DNA from: Bacillota bacterium
Lineage (GTDB): Bacteria > Bacillota_I > Bacilli_A > RF39 > UBA660
Assembly: GCA_015059305.1 (NCBI GenBank)
Contig: SVAQ01000011.1
Coordinates: 1 to 46,942 of the forward strand
DNA: 46,942 bases
Direction of reading: 5' to 3'
Made by a program: the position numbers and the translations under genes. The stretch's first letter is position 1. Every line of letters starts with the position of its first letter. Shown piece by piece: positions 30,901-40,723 of this stretch. The notes under the pieces were generated by a model. That model ran no database searches, had not been told where the DNA came from, and saw nothing but the letters and a program-made list of their open reading frames with translations.

Positions 30901-33898
30901 CTGAAGCTTCATCGCTTAACCAAGGGAATAAAATCATCGAAGGTGCTTGTTTTTGAACTTTAACCTTTTCAGAAACTACTGGTGATGGTGTGTTCATACT
31001 TTCGTTTGAGAACGGATAAACCAAATCAGTTTGACCATCGTTATTTAAGTCTAATTGAACAGTATATTCAACTTGATATATTCTTCCTCTTTTAAAGAAA
31101 TTTGAATAGTCTTTAAACATAAATTCATAAACTGGTACAATACTGCCATCGTCTAATTCTAGTTTTTCAGAATATTCTAAAGTAGCTCCATTTCCATCAG
31201 TAACATCTCTAATAACAAAATCAATATTTGTAGCATATTTTTTGTTACCAAAATCAGGAGTTACTTTCAATCCTACAACAGTATCATCATTTAAATTGTC
31301 TTCATGATATCCAGCTTTATCATTATTTAAAATAGGAGTTACCGCAATTGTGGCATCATTATTTGATAAATCAAGCAATACATCATTAATTTCAAACGTT
31401 AACATTTGAGGCTTAAATTCTACAAAATCAACACCGCTACGGCCATTAGTTAGTTTAATTGTATATTTTTTAGATATTTGACTATCTAAATGAATTTTTC
31501 TTATTTCATCAAGGCTTAGTCCAAAGTCTTCTAAAGTTATAACTTTAGTATTATTAAAGTATTCTTCAACTATATCAGTGCCAGAGCCAACAGTAAGGGA
31601 GCTTAAGTACATCCCTGTTGCATCAGCGCCTTCATATAATAATATATCAAAACTTGTCATATTATCTTTAATAGAAACATCCGTCATATCATCTAAAGAG
31701 AAATTAATATTTAATTCAAAGAACTTTTCTAGTGCTGCTTCATCGTCTAATTGCACTGCACTCATATTAGTTATAATAACATCAGCTCGCTCAGTTGTTA
31801 GTTTAATTGCGCCAATTTGGACATATCCAGGATTATTATCTTTTAAATCAATATATCCCATTAACCCAATTGTATATACTTCATCACTAGTAAGTTCTGT
31901 AAGTTCTAATGATACACATTTAGTCGTAGTACTTTCCTCAGTTGGACAGTTTATAAATTCAAGCGTTTTGTTAGCGCTCACACCCAAACTACTTGTATAT
32001 TCAACATAAATATTTTTACTTGTATCTAACGTATTATCACTATCATTAATTGTAAAATAACCATTTAAAGTATTTGCAGTTACACCAGTTGTTGTAAAAC
32101 GCATCGTCGGTGAAATAAGTGTAGAAATATTAAAGATATTACTTGATAGGGTTTCATAATCTATAATTTTCTCATTATCATTTAAAGTTACTATTGCTTT
32201 AAATGAGTAATTATAAGTATTTTCTTCATTACTTACTTTAAATGTATCGTCAATTGCAATTTCAAATGAATTTAAAGTTTCTTTTTCAATTGTTTTAATT
32301 ATATTTCCAGTAGTTTCATCATAAATGTTATAAACTATTTTCTTAAAAGATAAATCAGGATCGGCAATTTCTCCCAAATCTAATTTAATTGTATAATCTT
32401 TTTTATTAACTGTCGCTATCGGTGATGTAACAAGCACGCCATCTTTAAATGGATTATATTTTAGCGTCTTTTGTTCATTTTGAGTAGCACTTCCTCCCGT
32501 ATAAACAACATTTCCAAAGGTAATATTTTCAATTTTAGCAATATATTTTGTATTACTATTTAAATCACCAAACGTAACATTTAAATCTTGACCATTATTT
32601 TTAAAATCATAACTATCAATTAAAGAACCATTTGTATCATATAAATTTAATGTTCCACTTGTAAATGTAGCATTTTCAGTGAAATTAATATTGTAAGAAA
32701 GCTCATCATTTGTAACATAATCTTTTACTAATTCTATTCCTAAATCTTTTGTAGAAAAAGTTCTTTGGAACATTACATAATCATTATAGATAGCATCATT
32801 TCGAACATATGAAGCATAAATACTAACAATATAATTTGAATCACTTTTTAATCCATCAGCAATATAATCAATTGTTCCAGAATAATTAGTATATTTATCT
32901 TCAACAGTTTCTTTAGTTGCTACATTGTAATATCTAACTGTAACCGGACCAGTAATTAAACTATTTTTATCAATTACATTAAATTTCAAATTAATTTTAT
33001 GAGAATTAACACTACTACTAATAAGTTCAACATAAGGCACATTTTTATATTCAATTACCGTTTCAACCTCATAATCAGGTATAATCGGAGGTGTTACTTG
33101 TCCTCCATCAGAACCGCCTGAGATATTTCCGTCTTCAGAATCACCAGATTGTTCAGGCTTTTCTTCATAAAGGATATCAATGTTTTCGTCATGATTAATA
33201 ATAATTTCGCTTAAATTAATTTTAACTTCATCTTCATAAAAAATAACTTGCTTACTTAAATCAATTTTTATCTTATCGCCAACCATGATATAACATTCAT
33301 CACTAATTGTTTCAAGATTCAATTTATCATTATCTATTTTTACTGTTTGGCCATCTATAAAATTAAGTTCAAAATAATAATTTGACACCAAATCTTCAGA
33401 ACTACTTAATTTTAATTTTAAATCGTTACCTGCAACAATATATTTACCATCACTTATTCTACCGATGAAATTATCAATGATAATATCTTTGTCTTGAGAT
33501 TTAATTACATATTTATCAGAATTATATTCAATCAAATAATTGCTTTTGATATTGTAATATGGAACAAATGCCGCATTTACTTGATTCAAATCTAATAAAA
33601 CTCCATCATTTAGAAAATTTATTGATTTATTATCATAAAACACGAAATTAAATTTGCCCACTTCTTGTTTAATATTTTCAACATCTTTAAAGATTACTTC
33701 CTTACCATAACCTCTTTTATAACTAGTACCGCTTGAAAAATAGACTTTCTCAGATTTCTCTGCATCGCTAATACTTACATATCCATCCGCATAGAAAACT
33801 AATGCATCTTTCGTAACTATTTTATAAATAGAAAAAAGAAGCCCTGTAAAAACTATCAAGCTCACAAAAATGATAATCATAAACGATTTATTTTTCAT
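27935..33898 (-). CDS. Giant membrane-anchored surface protein with FN3-like repeats, 1,987 aa
   Basis: This is the first gene of the F1-like operon. ATG 33898 is chosen over GTG 33907, because AGGGTG lies eight bases before it. A TM helix at residues 6-25 anchors the N-terminus (N-in, C-out). Residues 30-240 form an unknown domain, then a Ser/Gly/Asp linker (about 250-275) ends in TPPIIPDYE. About 1,700 residues of beta-rich sequence follow, with many FN3-like turns of the form LKSDSNYIVSIYAS or LNSNTKYIAKIEN. There are a few Cys pairs (CDDGVSTC, about residue 1,200) and no LPxTG at the C-terminus. Size and anchoring suggest an extracellular arm or tether. Confidence 0.88.
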
Positions 33899-33927
33899 TA
33901 TTTTCACCCTATCTTATTATTAAGATA

Positions 33928-33957
33928 ATTGTATCAAAATTTGCCTATAGTAGTCAA
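33928..33957 (-). promoter_or_regulatory. Promoter of the F1-like/surface-protein operon
   Basis: TTGACT (33952-33957) and TACAAT (33928-33933) are separated by 18 bases, with TGA as an extended -10. Immediately downstream is a small inverted repeat ATCTTA/TAAGAT (about 33911-33926), next to the ribosome-binding site. I see no clear terminator or other promoter in the small gaps down to 20255, so the eleven genes look like one transcript. Confidence 0.75.
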
Positions 33958-34013
33958 TCAAATTAGAGCGTATTTCCAATGTTTTTGATGTATATTTTTT
34001 AAAAATTATTGCA

Positions 34014-34041
34014 CAAAAAAAGCAGGCTTTCGCCAGCTTTT
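34014..34041 (-). terminator. Intrinsic terminator after hup
   Basis: A stem AAAAGCtGGC/GCCtGCTTTT with a T-T mismatch and GAAA loop is followed by seven T on the minus strand. Confidence 0.88.
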
Positions 34042-34050
34042 CTATAATCA

Positions 34051-34323
34051 CTAATTTAAAGCGTCTTTTAATTTGCTTCCAGCTTTGAATGAAGCAACTA
34101 CTTTTGCAGGAATCTTAATAGCTTCTTTAGTTAATGGGTTGATTCCTTCTCTTGCATCTCTCTTTTTAGCTGAGAAAGTACCAAAACCAACTAGAGTAAC
34201 TTTTCCTTCTTTTTTAAGTCCAGAAGTGATTCCTTGAATGCAAGCGTCTAAAGCACGAGTTGCATCAGCTTTAGTAAGGCCAGCTTCATTAGCAATAAAT
34301 TCTACTAATTCAGTTTTAGACAT
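34051..34323 (-). CDS. hup: HU family DNA-binding protein
   Basis: A histone-like nucleoid protein, 90 aa from ATG 34323, which has AGGAGGT seven bases upstream. It has the HU opening MSKTELVEFIANEAGLTK, the beta-arm core VTLVGFGTFS near residue 43, REGINPLTKEAIKIPA at the DNA-wrapping arm tip with its Pro, and the closing FKAGSKLKDALN. It is monocistronic. Confidence 0.97.
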   Translation of the reverse strand: MSKTELVEFIANEAGLTKADATRALDACIQGITSGLKKEGKVTLVGFGTFSAKKRDAREGINPLTKEAIKIPAKVVASFKAGSKLKDALN

Positions 34324-34372
34324 GTTCTTACCTCCTATATCTATTTGCAAGGCCCATTGTCCTTACATATTA

Positions 34373-34401
34373 AGATTAGCAAACTTTCATTTTAAAATCA
34401 A
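34373..34401 (-). promoter_or_regulatory. Promoter of hup
   Basis: TTGATT (34396-34401) and TAATCT (34373-34378) are separated by 17 bases, with TGC as an extended -10. The leader is about 45 bases. Confidence 0.75.
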
Positions 34402-34402
34402 T

Positions 34403-34440
34403 AAAAAAAGTGCATTTTTTAGGCTATTTTGCACTTTTTA
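34403..34440 (-). terminator. Intrinsic terminator after spoIVA
   Basis: A stem AAAAAGTGCA/TGCACTTTTT with a loop of about 15 bases is followed by a T-run on the minus strand, directly after the stop codon. Confidence 0.82.
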
Positions 34441-34443
34441 ACT

Positions 34444-35922
34444 TTATAAAACAATAGCGATTAAATTGTTAGCTCCCTTATTTACTATTTTGGTTACTGT
34501 ATTAGATAACTTAAACCGAGTGTTATCAGGCATCATCGCAAGTTTTGCTTCGATTCCTTCTTTAACTATTTGCTCTAAACTACGACCAAAAATTTCACTT
34601 TGCCAAATACTATTTTTATCATTTTCATAATCTTTCATAATGTAGTCAATAAGTTCTTTTGATTGAATTTCACTACCGATTATTGGTTCAAACGTTGACT
34701 CAACATCAACTTTCATCATATGAATTGATGATGCAGTCGCCTTTAATTTAACGCCAAATCTACTACCCTGCTTAATTATTTCAGGTGTTTCTAAACGCAT
34801 ATCTTTAATAGTTGGATGTACAATTCCATAACCAGTATTTTTTGCCATTGTTATTGCACTACGAAGTGATTTTAATTCATCTTCACTAGTTTTAAAAGTA
34901 ACAAACATATTTAAGAGAGCTGATTTAGTTAAACTTTGTGATCCCATTATTTCTTTTAAAGTACTTTGATATAATTCTTCGCTACTTTCAAGTGTCACAG
35001 TAACTGTTCCATTCCCTGAATCAAAGTCACTAATATAGCTTTTATAAATATACTCACTATCTTCGAAATATTTTGTTATTTCCCCGGCATCTTTTAATTT
35101 ATTAATTCCCATGGCACTTTCTTTAATTTTATTTAAGTAATGCATTTTGATATCATGATCACTTGGCAAAACATCAATCCATTTAGGAATATTTATATTA
35201 ATATCTTCAACTGGGAATTCATACAAAGCGGTTCTTAAAATATCATTAATATCCTCTTGTCTTAATTTATCTGCACTGCAAGCAATAACGGGAACGCTAT
35301 AATTATCTTCTAAATTTTTTGCAAGCATTTGCGCGTTTTGAGTATTTGGATCAACGCAGTTTAAAAGAACAATAAAAGGTTTGCCAATTTCCTTTAACTC
35401 TGCAATAACTTTATTTTCAGCCTCTATATAATTACTTCGATCAATATCAGTGATTGAACCATCCGTTGTTACAACAATAGCAATAGTTGCATGATCTTTT
35501 ATTACTTTTTGTGTACCAATTTCTGCCGCTTCAGTTAATGGTATATAGTCTTCAAACCAGGGGCATTTAACCATTCGCGGATTGCCATCTTCATCTAAAA
35601 ATCCTTGAGAATCATTAATTACATAGCCAACACAATCAACAAGTTTTATATTTGTAGTAAATTCATCAACTTTGATTGTAGCACCAGATGAAGGAACAAA
35701 TTTCGGTTCAGTTGTCATTATTGTTTTTCCTTGTGCGCTTTGTGGCACTTCATCTAAACACTTCTTTTTTTCATATTCATCACTAACATTTGGTACAACC
35801 ATATTTTCTATAAAACGTTTAATAAAAGTTGATTTACCAGTACGAACTGCCCCAACAACACCTAGATAAATTTGTCCATTCCCTTTCTTACTTATTGAGG
35901 CAATAATATTCTCTTTTTCCAT
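34444..35922 (-). CDS. spoIVA: Stage IV sporulation protein A
   Basis: SpoIVA is the ATPase that polymerises on the forespore surface and forms the base layer of the spore coat. It is 492 aa, the exact length in Bacillus. It matches end to end: IYLGVVGAVRTGKSTFIKRF with Walker A at about 22-32, PQSAQGKTIMTTEPKFVP, LVDCVGY, VTTDGSITD, the late IIKQGSRFGVKLKA and SIHMMKVDVES, and the ending GANNLIAIVL. GGTGGGAG precedes the ATG. Its presence is strong evidence for endospore formation, or recent descent from a spore former. Its usual partner SpoVM is not seen nearby. Confidence 0.98.
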   Translation of the reverse strand: MEKENIIASISKKGNGQIYLGVVGAVRTGKSTFIKRFIENMVVPNVSDEYEKKKCLDEVPQSAQGKTIMTTEPKFVPSSGATIKVDEFTTNIKLVDCVGYVINDSQGFLDEDGNPRMVKCPWFEDYIPLTEAAEIGTQKVIKDHATIAIVVTTDGSITDIDRSNYIEAENKVIAELKEIGKPFIVLLNCVDPNTQNAQMLAKNLEDNYSVPVIACSADKLRQEDINDILRTALYEFPVEDININIPKWIDVLPSDHDIKMHYLNKIKESAMGINKLKDAGEITKYFEDSEYIYKSYISDFDSGNGTVTVTLESSEELYQSTLKEIMGSQSLTKSALLNMFVTFKTSEDELKSLRSAITMAKNTGYGIVHPTIKDMRLETPEIIKQGSRFGVKLKATASSIHMMKVDVESTFEPIIGSEIQSKELIDYIMKDYENDKNSIWQSEIFGRSLEQIVKEGIEAKLAMMPDNTRFKLSNTVTKIVNKGANNLIAIVL

Positions 35923-36175
35923 ATTCTCCCACCTTTTTCTATTAATATCTATTCAAGATAAGAAAATATATGCAAAGAAAAAGATATCTAAAAATATCTA
36001 TATTTACTAATTATCCATTTTTTAGGAAATTCACCCTCCTTATTAATTTAAATAATCAATTGCTCCGTCATTTTTTCTTTACTTTAATATTTCATAATTA
36101 CCCTCCTACACTATATATTACCTAGTCGAAGGCTTATTTCCTTTTTTTAAACTTAAAATTTTATTTTAAATACAT
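35923..36175 (-). other. Intergenic region with two orphan Shine-Dalgarno sites and a terminator-like hairpin
   Basis: This stretch between spoIVA and spoVIF holds no listed gene. It has two strong minus-strand Shine-Dalgarno motifs: AGGAGGG at 36101-36107, followed by ATG AAA TAT TAA, and AAGGAGGG at 36034-36041, followed by a GTG frame of seven codons. A hairpin AGATAT/ATATCT with a T-run lies at 35976-35999. This looks like a small separate transcript with very short or decayed reading frames. No sporulation-sigma promoter could be assigned with confidence. Confidence 0.45.
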
Positions 36176-36199
36176 AAAAAAAGATATTCTTAGAATATC
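36176..36199 (-). terminator. Intrinsic terminator after spoVIF
   Basis: A 7-bp stem GATATTC/GAATATC with a three-base loop is followed by seven T on the minus strand, right after the stop codon. Confidence 0.85.
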
Positions 36200-36201
36200 C
36201 T

Positions 36202-36444
36202 TTAAAACATTTTATCGACGTTATTTGGAACTTTATCGCTCACTATCTTATCGATTATCTTATTTCTTTTTTCTTCACTTACTTTTTTTCCAGTCATCAT
36301 TGATAACGTATCAATTACTTCGTTTAACGTTTTTATATCTTTCATATTACCGTTCTGAAGTTTTTTAGCAAGTGATACTATTGTATCTTTATCAACCTTT
36401 GTTTTCTTTTCAACTTTACCCCAAAATTTATTATCAAGTGGCAT
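36202..36444 (-). CDS. spoVIF: Stage VI sporulation protein F-like
   Basis: An 80-aa protein matching the SpoVIF family: FWGKVEKKTKVDKDTIVSLA, then LQNGNMKDIKTLNEVI, MMTGKKVSEEKRNKIIDKIV and a closing VPNNVDKMF, comparable to the KKTGV...KDE...KPVSKE...IVQTI...VPxxxxxxKMF pattern of B. subtilis. That protein takes part in late spore-coat assembly under GerE control. GGGGGAAT upstream of the ATG serves as the ribosome-binding site. It lies in a sporulation pair with spoIVA, though a terminator separates them. Confidence 0.85.
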   Translation of the reverse strand: MPLDNKFWGKVEKKTKVDKDTIVSLAKKLQNGNMKDIKTLNEVIDTLSMMTGKKVSEEKRNKIIDKIVSDKVPNNVDKMF

Positions 36445-36477
36445 ATATTATAATTCCCCCTTGTTATAATTTATGCA

Positions 36478-36510
36478 AAGAAAAAAGAAAGTAATATTAA
36501 TTACCTTCTT
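36478..36510 (-). terminator. Intrinsic terminator after tig
   Basis: A stem AAGAAgGTAAT/ATTACtTTCTT is followed by a T-run on the minus strand, overlapping the end of the tig coding sequence. Confidence 0.8.
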
Positions 36511-37747
36511 TAATAATTTCTAATGCTTTATGCATTGTCATATCATATTTAACAATATCCAATGTACCATAAGCTTTTATTAATTCATCTACTGTAATAC
36601 CATAGTTTTCAGCCATTTCTTTAGCTTTTTCTTCAACTTCTTTTTCAGTAAATTCAATTTTTTCTGCTTTAGCAACTTCTTCGATTAGATAACGGTATTT
36701 AACTCTCTTAGTCGCTTCGCCTTCCATATTTTTATGAAGATCTTCATGAGTTTGACCAGTAAGTTCATAGAACTTTTCTAAATCTAAACCTTGCATCTTT
36801 AATTGATCTTCATATTGATGCATCATGTGATGAACTTCTTCATCAATGATTTCTTCATTAATGTCAACTTCCATATTATCAGCAGCTTTAGTTAAACATT
36901 TATCAATATATTCATCTTCTAATTTTTTATCTTTTTCACTAGCTAAATATTCTTTAACTTGTTTCTTTAAATCGTCTAAAGTTTTAACATCTTCATAACC
37001 TAAATCTTTAAAGAAATCTTCATTAATTTCAGGAACAATTCTAGTTTTAATTTCATTAACTTTTACTTCAAATTTAACTGGTTTGTTTTTTAAATGTTCA
37101 ACATATTCTGCAGGGAATGTTAAATCTAAAGTTACTTCATCTCCTACTTTTTTGCCAACTAGACCTTCTTCAAATCCTGGGATAAATGAATTTGATCCAA
37201 TTTCTAGAGAATAATTTTCAGCACTTCCACCTTCTAAAAGTTCACCATCAACAAAACCTTTAAAATCAATTACGGCAGTGTCGCCATTTTCAACTTTTCC
37301 GCCTTCTTTAGTAGTAAGATCAGCCATTTGGTCTTGTAAAGCTTTAATTTCAGCATCTACTTCTTCTGCAGTAACTTTAGCTTTTTCTTTCTTAATACCT
37401 AAATTTTTATATTCACCTAATTTAATTTCGGGTCTTGTGATAATAGTAAATTTAAAAATTACATTGCTATCACTGATTCCTGTTACATCTACCTTTGGTT
37501 CGATCGCAGGAACTAAATCCTTATTATCAGTAAGCAATTTTTTATAAGCAACATTCATAGCTTCATCAACAGCATCCATATATAAAGATTCAATACCAAA
37601 TTTCTTAATATAAATTTCTTTTGGAGCAGCACCTTTTCTAAAACCATCAATTTTTACTTCTTTTACTTTTTTCTTATAAGCTTTATCTAAAGCGTCATTC
37701 CATTCTTTGTCTAATTTTATTTCAAATTCTTTAACGTTCTTTTTCAT
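36497..37747 (-). CDS. tig: Trigger factor
   Basis: A ribosome-associated chaperone with peptidyl-prolyl isomerase activity, 416 aa. The ribosome-docking loop is GFRKGAAPKE near residue 40 (usually GFRKGKVP). The FKBP domain spans about 155-240, with DTAVIDFKGFVDGELLEGG and FIPGFEEGLVGKKVGDE. The C-terminal helical arms follow. ATG 37747 is used because AAGGAG lies five bases upstream, inside a longer GTG frame. Confidence 0.96.
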   Translation of the reverse strand: MKKNVKEFEIKLDKEWNDALDKAYKKKVKEVKIDGFRKGAAPKEIYIKKFGIESLYMDAVDEAMNVAYKKLLTDNKDLVPAIEPKVDVTGISDSNVIFKFTIITRPEIKLGEYKNLGIKKEKAKVTAEEVDAEIKALQDQMADLTTKEGGKVENGDTAVIDFKGFVDGELLEGGSAENYSLEIGSNSFIPGFEEGLVGKKVGDEVTLDLTFPAEYVEHLKNKPVKFEVKVNEIKTRIVPEINEDFFKDLGYEDVKTLDDLKKQVKEYLASEKDKKLEDEYIDKCLTKAADNMEVDINEEIIDEEVHHMMHQYEDQLKMQGLDLEKFYELTGQTHEDLHKNMEGEATKRVKYRYLIEEVAKAEKIEFTEKEVEEKAKEMAENYGITVDELIKAYGTLDIVKYDMTMHKALEIIKEGN

Positions 37748-37772
37748 CTTTCTCTCCTTCACATCACTAACT

Positions 37773-37801
37773 ATTATAACTTAATTAATATTTCTTTACA
37801 A
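37773..37801 (-). promoter_or_regulatory. Promoter of tig
   Basis: TTGTAA (37796-37801) and TATAAT (37773-37778) are separated by 17 bases. Confidence 0.8.
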
Positions 37802-37846
37802 GAAAAAAAAGAAACTAAATCCCATATATTTTAGGGTGAAATTCCC

Positions 37847-37878
37847 ACAAAAAAAAGAATGATTTTATACCATTCTTT
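37847..37878 (-). terminator. Terminator after the SipW-type surface protein
   Basis: An 8-bp stem AAAGAATG/CATTCTTT is followed by seven or more T on the minus strand. Confidence 0.85.
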
Positions 37879-37914
37879 TAAATTATATTTTGTTTAATAT
37901 TATTAATTAACCTA

Positions 37915-39498
37915 TTATTGTGGCAAAATAACGTAAGGATTTTCTGCAGACCCATCTCCCAAAGCATACACAACATCACTTTCTAAGTAGACTACTGGGC
38001 GAAAAAAGGTAGAATTTGGTATAACCATACCAAGTCCAGCTGGCAAAGGACTTACAATCACTCCACCAAAACTATGAAAAACCGGATTTCCCAAGTCCCT
38101 ATAAAACCCTTCAAAATCTTCTTGAGAAAACTCATCTTCAGACACAAGCGCCAATAATAGAGGGTCAATGTATTCACTACCAGATGTCATCAACAATTCA
38201 AATATCTCAGCTTGCGTAAAAAGCCAACTCGACATTATACAAATCTGCTGCTCTTCAGTCGGTGAAGAACCAATCAAGTCCAAAGGAAAAAGTGAAAAAG
38301 TATTACTATCACAATTAGTATTATATCTTGCATAAGCAATATCACTCGGATACATTAGTCCAATATATTCCCTTACACTTAATGTGTTCGGAGAATCGAT
38401 TGCACCAACAGTGCCTCTTTCAGCTAAATAAGCATCTTGCGCAGTATAATTAACATAATCAGGTCCCATAGCTCCCAAATACCAGGTGGCATGCGCTGCC
38501 ATTTGACGAATTCCTTCGGAGAAGGAATTAAAACTCTGATTTAGCATATACCGGATATCAGAGGTCTCCCATGCATTACCAGCTTCTCCATCGACAAGCC
38601 CATAATCAAAAGATCCAAAAAAAGATTCTGAAAAAGGATTAATTACTATCTTTGTATAATATTTACCACTTTCAAGGCCAATATCAGCACCATCAAAAAC
38701 CCCAATTATACGACAATCCATTCCATCAATTGAAACATAATTATCTGGATCTGTTCCTTCATATCTTATACCATTATCATTTTTAACTCGATAAATTGAT
38801 TCCCCATCTTGACTAGATATATAATCTGTTGAACTTTCTAAAGCAAGTATGTGATTAGATAAAATATTTTCTTGTGAATATTCTTCACATCTAGATGCTT
38901 CAAAGAAGATATTTCCACTATAGTTCTTACCAGATTGTTCAGTTTGATCAACGTTTAAATTATAATGACGAATTGTCCATTCCCAAGTTTGTGATGCACT
39001 ATCTAATGATGCAGCAGATATAATTCCAGTTTTGATTAATGTTTTTGTTCCTACATTAGTTAAATCAAAAACAATTTGCGAATTATCTCCTGATAAATCA
39101 GTACCTATAAGTTCAAACTCCGTATCAGGTCTAGTATTATTAGAACTAGCTTTAAAATAATCTTCTGGTTCATACCATATTTTATAGCTGCAAATTACTT
39201 TAGGTGCAGCTCCAGCATTATCTAACGTTACTGAATCTTGTGAAACTGTTTTTTCAACATAAGCTTCACCCCCACTTACAAGATCATGAGGATCAATGGA
39301 TAAAGTTAAATTACTACCCGCAGTAAGTAAATAAGTAATCTTTTCACCATTACCAATTGTTAGGTCGTATTCAGCATTTACGTTAGTATTAGGATCAGAA
39401 GTAAAGTAAGCATATGTTGCACTTAAAATAATGGCAAGCAATGCTATTGCAGCCACTAAACCTTTTTTGTTAGTTTCATATACCATACTTTCCTTCAT
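37915..39498 (-). CDS. Surface protein with SipW-type signal peptide
   Basis: A 527-aa exported protein. The N-terminus has a basic start and a hydrophobic stretch ending LSATYAYFTSDPN (about residues 24-36), the pattern of TasA/camelysin-type signals cut by SipW-class peptidases, one of which is encoded at 6393. The next 170 residues are beta-rich, with ITYLLTAGSNLTL. After residue 225 comes another domain with DNGIRYEGTDPDNYVSIDG, MDCRIIGVFDG and WETSDIRYMLNQSF, a build I associate with surface proteins of uncultured Bacilli. Five Cys are present in the mature part. It begins 17 bases after the AI-2E-like gene and is probably co-transcribed with it. Confidence 0.82.
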   Translation of the reverse strand: MKESMVYETNKKGLVAAIALLAIILSATYAYFTSDPNTNVNAEYDLTIGNGEKITYLLTAGSNLTLSIDPHDLVSGGEAYVEKTVSQDSVTLDNAGAAPKVICSYKIWYEPEDYFKASSNNTRPDTEFELIGTDLSGDNSQIVFDLTNVGTKTLIKTGIISAASLDSASQTWEWTIRHYNLNVDQTEQSGKNYSGNIFFEASRCEEYSQENILSNHILALESSTDYISSQDGESIYRVKNDNGIRYEGTDPDNYVSIDGMDCRIIGVFDGADIGLESGKYYTKIVINPFSESFFGSFDYGLVDGEAGNAWETSDIRYMLNQSFNSFSEGIRQMAAHATWYLGAMGPDYVNYTAQDAYLAERGTVGAIDSPNTLSVREYIGLMYPSDIAYARYNTNCDSNTFSLFPLDLIGSSPTEEQQICIMSSWLFTQAEIFELLMTSGSEYIDPLLLALVSEDEFSQEDFEGFYRDLGNPVFHSFGGVIVSPLPAGLGMVIPNSTFFRPVVYLESDVVYALGDGSAENPYVILPQ

Positions 39499-39514
39499 TA
39501 AAACCTACTCTTTT

Positions 39515-40654
39515 CTATCCTTTAATTCTTTCGACATGATTACGATGAAATATAAACAAGATTATTTCTTTTATTACAGCCATACACGGCGTTGCAATAA
39601 CCATACCCAAAATACCAAATAAATGACCAAACAATAACAATCCTACGATTATCATTACTGGATGCAGTTGCATTGCCTTACTCATAACAACGGGTTGTAG
39701 TAAATAACTTTCAACCAGTTGAACTATTATTACAATAATTAAAACTCCTACACCAACTATTGGGCCTTGAGTAAAACCGACAATTACAGCAGCTGCCCCA
39801 CCAATATATGGTCCAATATAAGGAATTAAGTCAGTAATACCACAAAGAAGTCCAAATAACACGCCTGCGTTTAATCCTACAATTGCAAAGCCAATTGTAT
39901 CACAAACAAATACCATAAATGCTACTAAAAGTGTACCGTTAACTACTCTTCTAGCGTTTGCCCCAATGTTTTTAAATAAAGTTATATATTCTTCGCGATT
40001 CTTTTTAGGTAACAATTTATAAAAGCCTACCGTTAAATTATCAAAATCAATTAACATATATATTCCAACAACAAAGCTTATTAAAATTGTACCAATTGCC
40101 GAAACTAATCCTTTAACAATTCCGATTATTCCATTAGGAAGCGATGATGTAATATTAATTATTAGATCTTCTCCCGCAACAACTAACCCATCTTTAAGTG
40201 TACTAACATCTAACCCTTTTATATCAAATTTATCTAAATTAGAAGTTATAAAATCAGTAACACTAGATAAAACTGTCGGAATATAGGATATTAAATCGTT
40301 AACTTGATTATATAAAACCGGGATAAAAATATAAATAAATAATAAAATAAAACTAATTATACCAAGAAAAATTAAAAAGGCACTTAAAACTTTATTTACT
40401 CCCTTATCCACCATTTTACGATGCAAAGGATAAAATAACCAAGCTATAATAAAGCCTATAAATAATGGCGATATTACTTTTAAAGCTCCAATTATAAAAC
40501 TAAGTAATTGCATCTGATTTAAGACAATAAGTCCACATAAGAAAATACCTACTATAACAATTACGTAAACAACGCGTAATAAGTTTTTAGATAAATGAAT
40601 TAATTCATTTAATCCATCCTTATCTATTTCTCGACCTTTTTTCATTTTTATCAC
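39515..40654 (-). CDS. AI-2E family transporter / putative permease
   Basis: A 379-aa membrane protein of the AI-2E (PerM/YtvI) family, with a pair of TM helices at about 30-50 and 57-77, another near 90-112, a soluble stretch, then helices from about 175 to the end. Family marks are FIIAWLFYPLHRK near 68 and the late GLLCGITDLIPYIGPYIGG and PVVMSKAMQLHPVMIIV. Members exist for autoinducer-2 export, sodium/proton antiport and unknown roles, so the substrate is open. The start is GTG 40654 or ATG 40645. Confidence 0.9.
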   Translation of the reverse strand: MIKMKKGREIDKDGLNELIHLSKNLLRVVYVIVIVGIFLCGLIVLNQMQLLSFIIGALKVISPLFIGFIIAWLFYPLHRKMVDKGVNKVLSAFLIFLGIISFILLFIYIFIPVLYNQVNDLISYIPTVLSSVTDFITSNLDKFDIKGLDVSTLKDGLVVAGEDLIINITSSLPNGIIGIVKGLVSAIGTILISFVVGIYMLIDFDNLTVGFYKLLPKKNREEYITLFKNIGANARRVVNGTLLVAFMVFVCDTIGFAIVGLNAGVLFGLLCGITDLIPYIGPYIGGAAAVIVGFTQGPIVGVGVLIIVIIVQLVESYLLQPVVMSKAMQLHPVMIIVGLLLFGHLFGILGMVIATPCMAVIKEIILFIFHRNHVERIKG

Positions 40655-40669
40655 ATACCCTATAATATT

Positions 40670-40698
40670 ATTATATAAGTATTTTCAAAGATAATCAA
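40670..40698 (-). promoter_or_regulatory. Promoter of the AI-2E-like and surface-protein genes
   Basis: TTGATT (40693-40698) and TATAAT (40670-40675) are separated by 17 bases. The -35 touches the T-run of the upstream terminator. Confidence 0.8.
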
Positions 40699-40719
40699 TA
40701 AAAAAACAGCCTTGGCTGT
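40699..40719 (-). terminator. Terminator after the 168-aa gene
   Basis: A 7-bp perfect palindrome ACAGCCAAGGCTGT is followed by seven T on the minus strand. Confidence 0.88.
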
Positions 40720-40723
40720 CTTT

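Noticed and set aside
36034..36107. spoVM-like gene next to spoIVA
   Set aside because: The frames after the two Shine-Dalgarno sites stop after 3 and 7 codons, and no frame gives the amphipathic SpoVM pattern.
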